A program made the position numbers and the translations under genes. From Lithobates sylvaticus (lineage: Eukaryota > Chordata > Amphibia > Anura > Ranidae): a DNA stretch of 64,000 nt. Position 1 is the first letter of the stretch, and each line of letters begins with the position of its first letter. Shown here one piece after another: positions 11,282 to 23,600 of this stretch. Under the pieces are notes generated by a model that saw only the letters and a program-made list of their open reading frames with translations, was not told the DNA's origin and did no database searches. The stretch lies in the NCBI GenBank assembly GCA_028564925.1, contig CM053034.1, positions 154,659,705-154,723,704 of the forward strand, written 5' to 3'.

Positions 11282-14200
11282 AATAAAAATGACATGAATC
11301 TAACCCATAGTTTGTAAACACGATAACTTTTGCGCAAACCAATCAATAAAACGCATCTTGGGAGGAGAGGAGTCTGCACAACTGTGTAAGACTGAAGGTA
11401 AGGCTGGAGTTCAGCTTTTAATATACAGTATTCAAATACACTACACAAGCTCATGCAATTTTTAATGCATTGTTTGCCATTTCATTGCTTATTTCTTTAA
11501 CCGCTTACCTACCGGCTGACGCCGATATAGGTCGGCAGAAGGGCACGTACAGGCAGATTAACGTACCTGTACGTTGCCCTTTAAGAATCGGTTTGCGGGT
11601 GCGCCCGCCGTGACCTCCGTGAGTGTGATCGCGGGTCCCGCGGACTTGATGTCCACGGGGATACCCACGATCGTCTCACAGAGAGTGCCTAGTGACACTG
11701 ATCACAGCTCCCTGTAATCGGGAGCGGTGATCAGTGTTGTGTCACACACAGCCACTCCCCCCCCACAGTTAGAATCACTCCCTAGGACACACTTAACCCC
11801 TACAGCGCCACCTAGTGGTTAACCCCTTCATTGCCAGTTTCATTTACACAGTAATCAATGCATTTTTAATTGCACTGTGTGAATGGTCCCAAAATCACAA
11901 CAAAAGTGCCCGCCATAATGTCGCAGTCACGATAAAAATCACTCCGGGCCTTGAGCCAGGGGTTTTCAAAAAAATGCTATAACCGACCAAGAACAAAATT
12001 TGAGAGATACTGTGAGGAGAAAGGGTCTTTCCCCCACGGAGTCTCTAAGTTATACGCAATGCTGACCGCCCCTCCAGAACACTTTAAGATGGTAAGCCTG
12101 GGAAAGTGGGAGAGAGATTTGGAACAAATTTTCACAATAGATCAACAACAGAATATAATATATCTAACCTTAAACTCCTCCAGATGTACTAAAATTCAGG
12201 AATTGAATTACAAAATTCTAACGCGATGGTATTATACACCCTCCCTAATGAACAAATTCTCCCAAACGACATCGGATAGGTGCTGGAGGGGCTGTCAAGA
12301 AAGAGGTACCATTGCACATATTTTCTGGACTTGTCCAAAAATTAAAATTTTCTGGCAGGAAGTGCAGAGAATTATGCAACGATTTACGGATTACCGGATA
12401 CCATGGGACCCGGCATTCTATCTCTTACATTCCTCACAAATCCCACGGGAGAGATATAAAAATTCACTCTTGTGCCACATGGTAAATGCTGCTAAAAGTA
12501 GTATAACGGCATGCTGGAAGGATCCAGCTGCACCGCAGATCTCCATGTGGCTTAACAAGGTGAGAAACATAGGGATAATGGAAAATATGATTCCCACAAC
12601 TATGACTAAAAAAGAACAAATATCTCAAACATGGGCCCCATGGGAGTCCTTTTTGCAAACTGAGGAAGGTAAGAGAAAGATCGGGGAGGAAAGTTGGGAG
12701 TAACTCGAATACAACTAGTAAAATAAGTAGAATTGAGGTATATACAATACGGCCATCGACGGGAGAGGAGGGGGAGGGAGGGGAGGAGGGGAGGGGGGGG
12801 GGAGTCCCTTTTTTTTTTTTTTTTGTTAAGTTAGGGAGTAGTTAACGGGGAAGGGGGGGAGGGGGAGGGTAAAATAAAATAAACAGGTCTATGGATTTAG
12901 AATATAGAAAGGCAGAGGCAGATATGCAACATGAAGATAATGTGATGCAATATGTAAAGGCAATGCCGTATCTTTTTATTTTTTGTTTAAACAGTATATC
13001 TATGTAGTCCTGTAAAGAAATAAAGAATTTAAAAAAAAAAAAAAATCACTGATCGCCGCCATAACTAGTAAAAGAAAAAATTATTAATAAAAATGCCATA
13101 AAAACTATCCCCTATTTTGTAGACGCTATAACTTCTGCGCAAACCATTTAATAAACACCTATTGCGATTTTTTTTTACCAAAAATATGTAGAAGAATACG
13201 TATCGGCCTAAACTGAGGAAAAAATAAATAAAAAATGTATAGATTTTTTGGGGATATTATAGCAAAGAGTAAAAAATAATGTGTTTTTTTAAAAATTTAC
13301 GCAATTTTTTTGTTTGTAGCGCAAAAAATAAAAACCGCAGATGTGATCAAATACCACCAAAAGAAAGCTCTATTTGTGGGGGGAAAAGGACGTAAATTTT
13401 GTGCCGAATCGCAAAAAGTGCTCTGGTCTTTGGGCAGCCAAATGATCTGGGGCTTAAGTGGTTAAAATGATCTTTGTAATGAAATAGATAGCCAACCTAT
13501 ACTGAAGTTAATAATCTAATCCTATACTCTGACAAGATGTACAGGACAGAAGTATTGGATTGGAAAGTTATGTGCCATCGCTAGTAGTAGTATTTGGTTA
13601 GAATGCAGTGCAAGGGGCTATTTTATACTTACGTCTATTGAAGAACAGAAATGGCATCTGAGGAGATTCATCATCATCCATTTTCATGTATTTATAGAAC
13701 CCAAACCTTGAGAAAGAAAGAACACAGAATGAAAAAGATGTACTATTTAAAAAAATGGCCAGTGATCAGGGAAACATGCCAGGATCAAACTGAAAGTAAG
13801 TTGAATTCACTAAGCTATAACCAAAGTGCCATATCGGTTAATATTTTCAGCAATGTGATTATCACCTGTAGCTTTCATGGGCTGGCATTGTTTAAAAGAA
13901 CAATAGTTATTACAATTAAACTTAAAATAAAAGAATGTCTAAGTGACGCACTTACTTCTCCAAGTACACTGGAGACTCTCGATAGAAACACTTGTTTTCC
14001 GTTTCCATATGTGTAAGGCGGGTGAAGTCACTGGGATAGACAAAAGTAAGATACACCTAAAAACAGAAAAGGGGCTTATTAAGCAGTAAACCAAATGAAA
14101 ATGCAGTTACATTATTTCATTTAAAAGTAATTCAACAACACAAAAAATAGAGCATGTGCTCATTCAGAAGACACAGATCTCAAAGACAGTCTGTCATGAA

Positions 14201-14628
14201 GAAAATCCTGCTAGCTGCCACAGAGTAAATTGTACACATCCAATTTTAGGACTGGAGAAGTAATCACCACAATATAAGATCCTGCCAAAGAAAAACATTT
14301 TGTGTAATGTCATTTAACCGCTTCAGCCCCGGAAAAATTTTAACCCTTCCTGACCAGAACACTTGTCGCTTTAACTGACAATTGTGCGGTCGTGCGACAT
14401 TGTACCCAAACAAAATCGATGTCCTTTTTTTCCCACAAATAGAGCTTTCTTTTGGTGGTATTTGATCGCCCCTGCGGTGTTTATTTTTTGCACTATAAAC
14501 AAAAAAAGAGCGACAATTTTGAAGAAAAAGCAATATTTTTAACTTTTTGCTATAATAAATATCCCCCAAAAAAAAAAAATATTTTTTTTCCTCAATTTAG
14601 GCCGATATGTATTCTTCTACATATTTTT

Positions 14629-14666
<38 letters not shown>

Positions 14667-17600
14667 GCAATAAGTGTATATTGGATTGGTTTGCGCAAAA
14701 GTTATAGCGTCTACAAAATAGGGGATAGTTTTATGGCATTTTTATAAATTTTCTTTTTATTAGTAATGGCGGCGATCTGCGATTTTTAATCAGGACTGCG
14801 ACATTATGGTGGAGACATCGGACATTTTTGACTCTATTGTCATTTATACAGCGATCAGTGCTATAAAAAATGCATTGATTACTGTGTAAATGACACTGGC
14901 AGTGAATGGGTTAACCACTAGGGGCGATGAAGGGGTTAAGTGTCTCCTAGGGAGTGATTCTAACTGTGGGGGGGTGGGCTATTAGTCACATGACAGCGAT
15001 TACTGCTCTCGATGACAGAGAGCAGTGATCTGTCATGACACAAGCCAGAACGGGGAAGTGTATTTTTTACATAGGCACTTCCCCGCTCTGAGGCTCCGTG
15101 ACACGATCGCCGGGAGACCGCGGGCACGGTCAAGCTGTACGCGGCAGGAGGGCGCGCGCGCGCCTGCTATCCCCGACTCTTAAAAAGGGATATACAAGTA
15201 TGCCCATTTGCCCACCGCCGCCATTGTGCCAACGTATATCAGTGTGCGGCGGTCGGCAACTGGTTACAGTGTCACTAAACCCAGAACCCTGCATTCACTA
15301 TATCTGGTCTCCCACAGAACATGGAAATGCAATTATTTTAATACATATAAACTGCTTAATACCTTTTCTCATCAGCAGTATATAGCAGTCTTGTGACTTC
15401 TATCAGTGTCCACCCAAACACTGGCTAAAGCTAGTAGGAGTTTTCGGACTATCCTATGAGAATGCAAGACCCCTGAGCCTCTGTCTGGACAGTGCTGATT
15501 GGCCCTATGCTGATCACATGCCCTCTCCCAAGAAAACGTCTCAAGCAATATACACCAAACTGAGTGTGCAGCCTGACTCTTATCAGGAAATTATCAGAGG
15601 ACCGTGGGAGGGGAGGATCAGAGAAGCCAGGATCAAACAGCCTTTTTACACAATGCGGAGGATTAACCCCCTAGGTTCCAGTGAGTATAACAAGCATGCT
15701 TTACTGCGTATACAGACTGATTTTACTGTTGTGGGTTTAGTAACACTTTAATACAACAGCACAACAAAGAAAACAAATACCAATAGCTTACATAAGATGT
15801 CACACTTGACAGAATAAATCCAAATAGCAGAAAGTATTAGGCGTGTAGATAGTTCAAACCGGAATACAGTTTAACGCTCCTAAGCTGTACAGTCTGAGGG
15901 CAGGGGCCCAGTCTGAGGGGCAGTCTCCTGTACTGGGCCCAGTCCCCATCAGTTTAAAAGGGGGGCCCAGGCAGCTGCTGAGCAGAAGGATCAGTTCTAG
16001 CATCCATGTACCTGTCCCCCTATTTTCCGGGCCCTCGTGTGTGCCCCTTTTCCCTGGAGCAAAGCTGGCTTCCCTCCTTTCCCATCAGCAGCTGCTGCAG
16101 GCAAACAAGGCAAACAAGGGGATGTTTCAGGATGGAGAAAGGCAATTAGGTCACACAATGATGTTAAAGTATTGTTAGCAAAAAATATAATTTGATATTA
16201 TCAGGGGGGGGGGGGGGGCCCTGTCATGTAGGCATTATAGGGGCCCTGTGATTTCTTCCATCAGACAGCAGCCCTAACTGAGAGGGTAAGCCATATCTAA
16301 AAATGTGTCATTAGATATACTTTAAAGAATGGAAAATGATCATACATATTATATTCTGACTGTACAATCTCCTTTATGTCTACTACGAACTGTGTAGTGC
16401 AATGTCCTACAAAATGGATACAAGTAGTTTCGCTAGGTTCTCACATTGCATATTTTCATTTTACACAAACTATGCAATCGAAGAATGGACAATCAGATCG
16501 TGGAGCATAGGTCCAGCTTTAGATTGAAGGCGGTGATTTACTAAAGGCAAATAGGCGGTTCACTTTGTAAGGGAATTTTCTGTTATCTTAGTGAATGTGG
16601 TGAAAATTCACTTTTCAAAGAACACAGAAAATACAAATACTGTACTATTGCTTGCACATGATTAAATGGTGAAAGTCAGCACCTCTTCTCCACATTCACA
16701 ATGGCGATTTAGGCCGGTGCGACTTGTAGTGAGCAGCTAGGTGCGGCCGCCAGCCCCTGTTCACTATAATGACAGCAGCAGTGATTTGCGTCTCCCTGCA
16801 CAGCCAGCAATTGCCTGCTGTTACTGCTGCTGGACGCACTTTGTGTGGGGAAGGGAGAATGCTGTTGCAACGTGCAAATTCCTTTACAAAGTGAATAGCC
16901 AATTTGCACTTCATAAAACAACCTACGGCCTCTGTATGTAACAGAATTCAGTTTTATAGCAAAAAGACAATCCATTTCCATTCCTGAGCTGTTGGGAGTA
17001 CAGGGGGTCCCCGACTTACAAACATCCGACTTACAAACGACTCCTACTTACAAACGGAGGGAGACAACAGGAAGTGAGAGGAAATCCACTCCTGTAAGAG
17101 TTAATATGGGAAAAAAGGTTTCTCCACTGAATCTTTATCACCAGTACATGTTTCCCTAACAACCCAAAATTTTCAAAATCCAATTGTCATTGGGACAGAA
17201 GGTGAAGTGAAATCTTCTGAACAGGGGCACAGACATCAAAACAAATGTTACAGGGGTGATAACCCTTCTCTATGTTATCTAAAAAACTTAAAAATAGATT
17301 TTTTAGCTGGAGCTACACTTAAAAAATGGACCTGTTCCGACTTACAAACAGATTCAACTTAAGAACAAACCTACAGTCCCTATCTTGTTTGTAACCCGGG
17401 GACCCCCTGTACTCTGGGCTTATAAATTCCAAATCACTTTGTGTCCTCTTTTCGAGAACCAAAGCAGCCCATTAACTCTGATTTGTCTAGAATATGGTGC
17501 ATCAATGTGATCTTTATGTACAATTTCTACATTGAGGAGCCATGTACCGTGAGGGTGCTCCTTACATTTTGATTTGCCCTTTTACCTGCTGTAATGTTAT

Positions 17601-20600
17601 CTTTCGACTTTTGAAAAAGACATTAAAATATTGACACAGAAAAATTGGATTTTTATAACAGCTTACTTGTAAAATCCTTATCTTGGAGTACATCATGGGA
17701 CACAGAGCACCATAGTAAATCACTATGCGGGTATATAGGCACCTTTAGGAGATGGACACTGGTATACCCAATACAGGAAGTTCACTCCCTATATAACCCT
17801 CCTCCTTCCAGGAGTACCTTAGTTTTTGTAGCAAAGATATAGATAGATAGATAGATAGATATATTATTTATTTATCTAATCTAACACATACACACCCCAA
17901 AAAGAGGGGAGGGACCTATGTGTCCTGTGATGTACTCCAAGAAAAGGATTTTACAGGTAAGCTTTTTAAAAAATCCTATTTTCTTTATCGTACATCATGG
18001 GACACAGAGCACCATAGTAATCACTATGTGGGACATCCCATAGCAATGCTATTTGAGGGGAGTGAGAGACAACCCATAGGGCACCCCCAGACTTAAGGAC
18101 TTATACTGCTGCCTGCAGCACATTGTGGCCAAAGGCGATATCCTCATACCTCCACCTGATAAAAATGTGGTTAATGTATGTACTGAAGACCAAGTTGCAG
18201 CCTTACAGATCTGAGCCATGGAGGCCTGGTGACGCACTGCCCAAGAAGCACTAACCGACCTGGTAGAGTGCACTTTGACTTGAAAAGGTGGAATCTTACC
18301 CCTTAAATCATAAGTCTGAATTATAACTTGCCGAATCCACTTAGCGACAGTGGATTTCAACACTGCCTGTCCTTTCTTAGGACCCTCTGGCAGAATAAAA
18401 AATACATCAGTCTTCCGAATCTGAGCAGTCTTTAAATGGACTTTGACCGCTCTCACCAAATCAAGACAATAATGTAGTGACTTCTCTTCCCTGGAACATG
18501 GTTTTGGAAAAAACGATGGCAGGATAATATCTTGGTTCAGGTGAAAACCGGAGATCACTTTTGGCAAAAAAATCTGTACTAGGGCGCAACACCACTCTGT
18601 CCTGATGAATAATCAAGTATGGCTCTTTACAAGCAGCCAATTTCCGAAACCCTCCTTGCTAAGGATATAGCAACCAAGAACACCAACTTCCTTGTCAGAA
18701 GGACTAAGGCAATATGTTGTATCGGTTCAAATGGCTGTTTTTGTAACACTGACAAAACTAAGTTCAATCCCAAGGGTTCAAAGGTGATCAAACTGTCGGA
18801 TTTATCCGCATCACCCCTTGCATAAAACCCCGGACTAAAAGAATGTGTAGCAAGCGGCCTTTGAAATAAGACCGATAAAGCTGAGACTTGGCCCTTAATA
18901 GTACTCAAGGCCAACTTCATCTCTACACCTAATTGTAGAAAGGCAAGAATTCCACCTATGATATATCTCAGAGGGTGCCAACCCTTGGATTCACACCAGA
19001 AAAAGTAAGCCCTCCAGACTCTATAATATATAGTTCTGGAAGCTGGCTTCCTTGCATTAAATCAATGTAGAGATAACTGACCCGGAAAGCCCACGTTTCT
19101 TCAGAATGTGGGTTTCAATAGCCAAGCCGTTAAATTTAGCGTTCGTAAGGTAGGATGGAATATCGGCCCCTGTGAGAGAGCAGGTCTGGCCATAGTGGAA
19201 GGGACCATGGCTCCTCCACTACCATCTTTATGGGCCATGCTGGTGCTACCAGAATTAATGGCTTTCTTTCCAACTTGATCCTGCAAAGAAGAAGTCGAGG
19301 CAGCAACTGAATAGGGGGAAATGCATAGATCAGTGAGAACGGATCCCATGGGGTCACCAACGCATCTGTTCCGCATGCGAGTGGATCCCTTGTCCTGGAC
19401 ACAAAGTTGACTAACTTCATGTTGAATCTGGATGCTAGGAGATCTACGTCTGGTGTCCACCATTTTTGGCAAACAGCCCGAAAAATGTCGGGGTGAAGAG
19501 ACCATTCCCCCGGGAATAACTGCTGGCGACTCAGGTAGTCCGCCTGCCAATTCTCTACTCGGAATGAAGACTGCCGATAGGCACGGAACATTAAGTTAGA
19601 ATATGGTTCACCTCTGTCTGCGCTGCAAGACTCTTGGTGCCCCCTTGGTGATTGATATAGGCCACCGATGTGGCATTGTCGGATAGGATCCTGACAGGAC
19701 AATCCCGTAACCTGAAAGTCCAGGCCTTCAGAGCCAGACGCATTGCCCGGATCTCCAGGATATTGATGGGCAAGGCTCTTTCGTTTCTTGACCACTGTCC
19801 CTGGACAGTTGTCTTCTCCAGTACTGCTCCCCAGCCTAAAAAGCTGGCGTCTGTCGTTACCACTTTCCAGATAACTGGTCTGAAGTATTTTCTTTTCAGC
19901 AGATTCTGGGTTAGTAACCACCAACTGAGACTTTGGGACACCCTTGGGGACAGCCACATTGGCAAGTCCAAAGCTTGGATCGTTTTGTTCCAAGCAGACA
20001 GGATACTGTTTTGCAACAGTCTGGAATGGAACTGGGCATAGGGAACCACTTCGAATGAAGCCACCATCTTTCCTAACAACCTCATGCAAAGGCAAATGGA
20101 GGGATCTCCTTTCAACCTGACCATCCACACCAGCTCTCTTATGAAGTTGATTTTTGCCTGAGGCAAGAACACCTTTTTCTGGGTTGCATCTATGATCAGA
20201 CCCAAATACTCCAGCTTTTTTAGCGGTTTTAAGGAAGACTTTCCAGGTAACTGGTTGTAATGCATACACTTTGCTCCAAACGAGCCACTGATTGGCCTAT
20301 TAGCAATATATCGTCTAGGTACGCCAAGATTGTTATGCCCTGTGCACTTAACCTGGCTAGAGGTGGGGCCAGCACTTTTGTCAACACCCGGGGTGCTGTA
20401 GCTAGCCCGAAGGGCAAGGCTACAAACTTAAAATGCTACTGTTCTACTTCGAACCGCAGAAACCTTTGATGAGCAGGAAATATAGGGACATGCAGATATG
20501 CATCCCTGATGTTGATAGACGCCAGAAATTCTCCTCCTTGTAGGATAGAAACTACTGACCTGATCGACTCCATGTGAAGGGAGTGGATCTTCAGGAACTG

Positions 20601-23600
20601 AATTCGATTCTTTAGATCTAGAATGGGTCTGACATCCCCATTCGGTTTTGGTACTGTAAAGGTTTGAATAAAACTCCAAACGTTGCTCTTCTGTGGGGAT
20701 CTGTATGATCACCCCTTGAGCCAGTAATCGGTCTATTGCCCGAAACAGAAAAGGCCTTTTCCCTGGATCTTTGGGAACGTTTGATCTCAGAAAACAAGAT
20801 GGTGGAAACTCCCGAAATTCTAGTTTGTATCCTAGAGACACCGTGGAGATGACCCATCTGTCCTGAATTTCCTCTTGCCAGACTTCTGAGCGGATGCCCC
20901 TGGCGCAGGGAAAGAGTCCGTTTTAATGAAGGACGTTTATACTTTCTTTTGACTGGCAAAAGAGTACTCTTCCCACTGGAAATAGTTTGGATGCATTTGT
21001 CCAAATCCTCCCCAAATAGTCGATCCCCATGAAAAGGAGGTGATCAAATACCACCAAAAGAAAGTTTTATTTGGGATCCACGTCGCACGACCGCGCAATT
21101 GTCAGTTAAAGCGACGCAGTGCCAAATCGCAAAAAGGGGCCTGGTCCTTTGGCTGCAAATTGGTCCGGGGCTTAAGTGGTTAAGCATTTGTGCATTGTCT
21201 ACTGGGCAAGTTAGACTATTGCTCACACTGGAAATCGCAGCATCAACTGCTGGTACATTCCATCTTTTGGTGTATTTCTCCTCCATGGGATAGAGTGCTG
21301 TGAATCTCTTTGGAGGGAGAAAATGCTTATACGGGTGATCCCATTCAGTATAAATAAGCTTTTCTAGTAATGCATGTACAAGAAATACATGAAAAGGCTG
21401 TGAAGGTTTTAACCTAAAGAACCTAAAACCTGAACCTAAAAGAAGAAACAGAACTTTCAGCTGACTCTGCTAGGGGTAGCTTGAAAGAGGCACAAACCAT
21501 CTCCATAAGAGATTGTACCAGCAATTTCTCAGATTGCGAGGCTGAAAAAGGTTCATCTACCGTTGTTTCCTCCGCAGAGTAGTAATCGGTTTGTCTTTCT
21601 TCCTGCTCGCCTGAAGGTAACACCTCATCCTCTACCCACTGTTCCCTTGGTAAGGGATCTGAGGTGGGGAGGGGGATCTAACACGCTTCCTATCCTTTTG
21701 GATGGAGGATGCGATTAAAGTCACTAATCTTTCTTCTAGGCCCTGCAGGGAGGAGGAAACACATTTTCAGTCACCTATACAGGGGCTGAAATGTGAGAAG
21801 CAGCTGCACCACCAATTGGTCTCAATGACTCACCCTGCCATATCTCGTATCTCAGGAAAGGATGTCAGTGTGGAGGCATGACTGGAGTTCCCAGTGCCAG
21901 GTGGTGGAATTTTTGGTACCTTTGTGGTGTCTTTTTTGGGAGCCAGTGCTAAGCACAACAAAAAAAACAGAGGCACTAAGTAAATGCACACTCGCTGAGC
22001 AAATAGTCTAGCAAAATACAAAGCTAATAAAGTTCAGCTTTAGTGTTGTTGTAAATGTTATTTCCTGTACTGAAAATGCCTGCATCGACCTTGCGTGCCC
22101 CCAGTGCTCCTGTGTGTCTGACTGCAGCTGTTAGCTGTGAGCATCTGTTTCTTGTCCCCAGCGCCTGCGCTGTGTGCTCCTCGTGGACTTATGTCCCACA
22201 CATGGCACCACACCCTTAAGCCCTGCCCCCTCTGTCAATCACACATGTCCCCCCTCTGTATAATTAGCTCTAGTACGCTCAGACGGCATTTGAGGTACTC
22301 CTGGAAGGAGGAAGGGTTATATAGGGAGTGAACTTCCTGTATTGGGTATACCAGTGTCCATCACCTGAAGGTGCCTATATACCCACATAGTGGTGCTCTA
22401 TGTCCCATGATGTACGATAAAGAAATGTATTCTGCATAAAAATAGGAGTGAAGATTACAAGAAAACCCCCTCTGTGATTGGGTTGGTTAACTATTTCTTT
22501 GTGCAGTCGCATGAAGAAAACTCCAAACAGACATCATCTGAAATCCATAGTAATAAAAGGTGCTCATTTTATCCTGCTGGGACTTTATGATCTGTAATCA
22601 GAATGTAACAGAAGATGGAAGCAAGTGCAAGTTTTAGACAGGCTGCAGCAGTACAATCAGAGGGTAAGTGTCTGCATCAGTGAAGGTGCTGAAGTACTAG
22701 ATTTTACCAATAGGGGGTGAAGTTAAGATTCACACATCATAGAAATCAGCAGAACAGCAGTGCTGTATAACGGGGCTCCCTTTCAATAACTATTAGCTTA
22801 TTCACGTCACATGTTTTGGGCTGTGTTGCTCAATACAAACCCAACACAAGTGTAAATCCATTTTTTCTAACAGGGCCAGCTCACACCAACGGGGAAAACA
22901 GAACACTGCATTTAAATGCATCATAACACACGGCAACACATTACAATGCTTCAGTGTGCTACGGTTAGGATTAAAGAAATAAAAATAAAAGTATTTTGGC
23001 TCCTGCTGTGAAAAAAAAAAGGACACACCAAAAGCAGGGGGGGGGGGTTCAGTGCAGTGTTAACATTATTAGAAATCTCCCTTTGAGGTTACAGTCAAAT
23101 GCTGTTTTTTTTGTCATACTGATACCACATCCACTTACAAACTGCAGGCCTTGATAACGTGCAATGGGAAAATCCTTGACAACATAGGTGGGATTGTACG
23201 CACAGGGAACCAGCACATTTTCTACCTTGGATTCCTCGATCATTGGGGCTGGAAATAGATAAACAGATCAGACATTACATTCCTCGCAGCAAGTGAAGCG
23301 CTCAGATCTACACAGCAGGACAGGAATAAAGCAGACAGCTGGTTAGTCACTAAACAGGTTTGAACACATTTGCCCTGATAGGCGAAATTCTCTTTCTAGC
23401 TTCCACAATCTACTTAACATTTAGCATACTTACTCATATAAAAAGTGTCCCGAGGGTCTGGTTTTAAAATATCAACAGCAAATTCCTCCCTCCCCGTTGG
23501 CAGATGGTGGCTTGCAACACTGGAAAGAGTGCGTGGGATGTGGGAAACCTCGTTCATCTTGAGAGATGTTTCATCTGGAAAAAAAGATAGAGGGTAAACC

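Larger units (their letters stand above)
17660..22435 (-). mobile_element. DIRS-type tyrosine-recombinase retrotransposon, fossil copy 1
   Basis: Family: DIRS (YR retrotransposons), minus orientation. Parts in order from the right: inverted terminal repeat (~22282-22435), gag-like region (~20.9-21.8 kb), reverse transcriptase and RNase H (~19.6-20.85 kb), a downstream methyltransferase-like segment (~19.1-19.6 kb), tyrosine recombinase (~18.05-19.0 kb), internal complementary region (~17925-18025), and left inverted terminal repeat (~17660-17823). The copy is broken, with several interruptions, and carries a fragment of another repeat at 21038-21183. Its two termini are still closely similar, which suggests moderate age. 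Confidence 0.88.

Noticed and set aside
22137-22331. Short Cys-rich plus-strand frame near the right DIRS end
   Set aside because: It lies within the DIRS leader and terminus, on the non-coding strand of the element.
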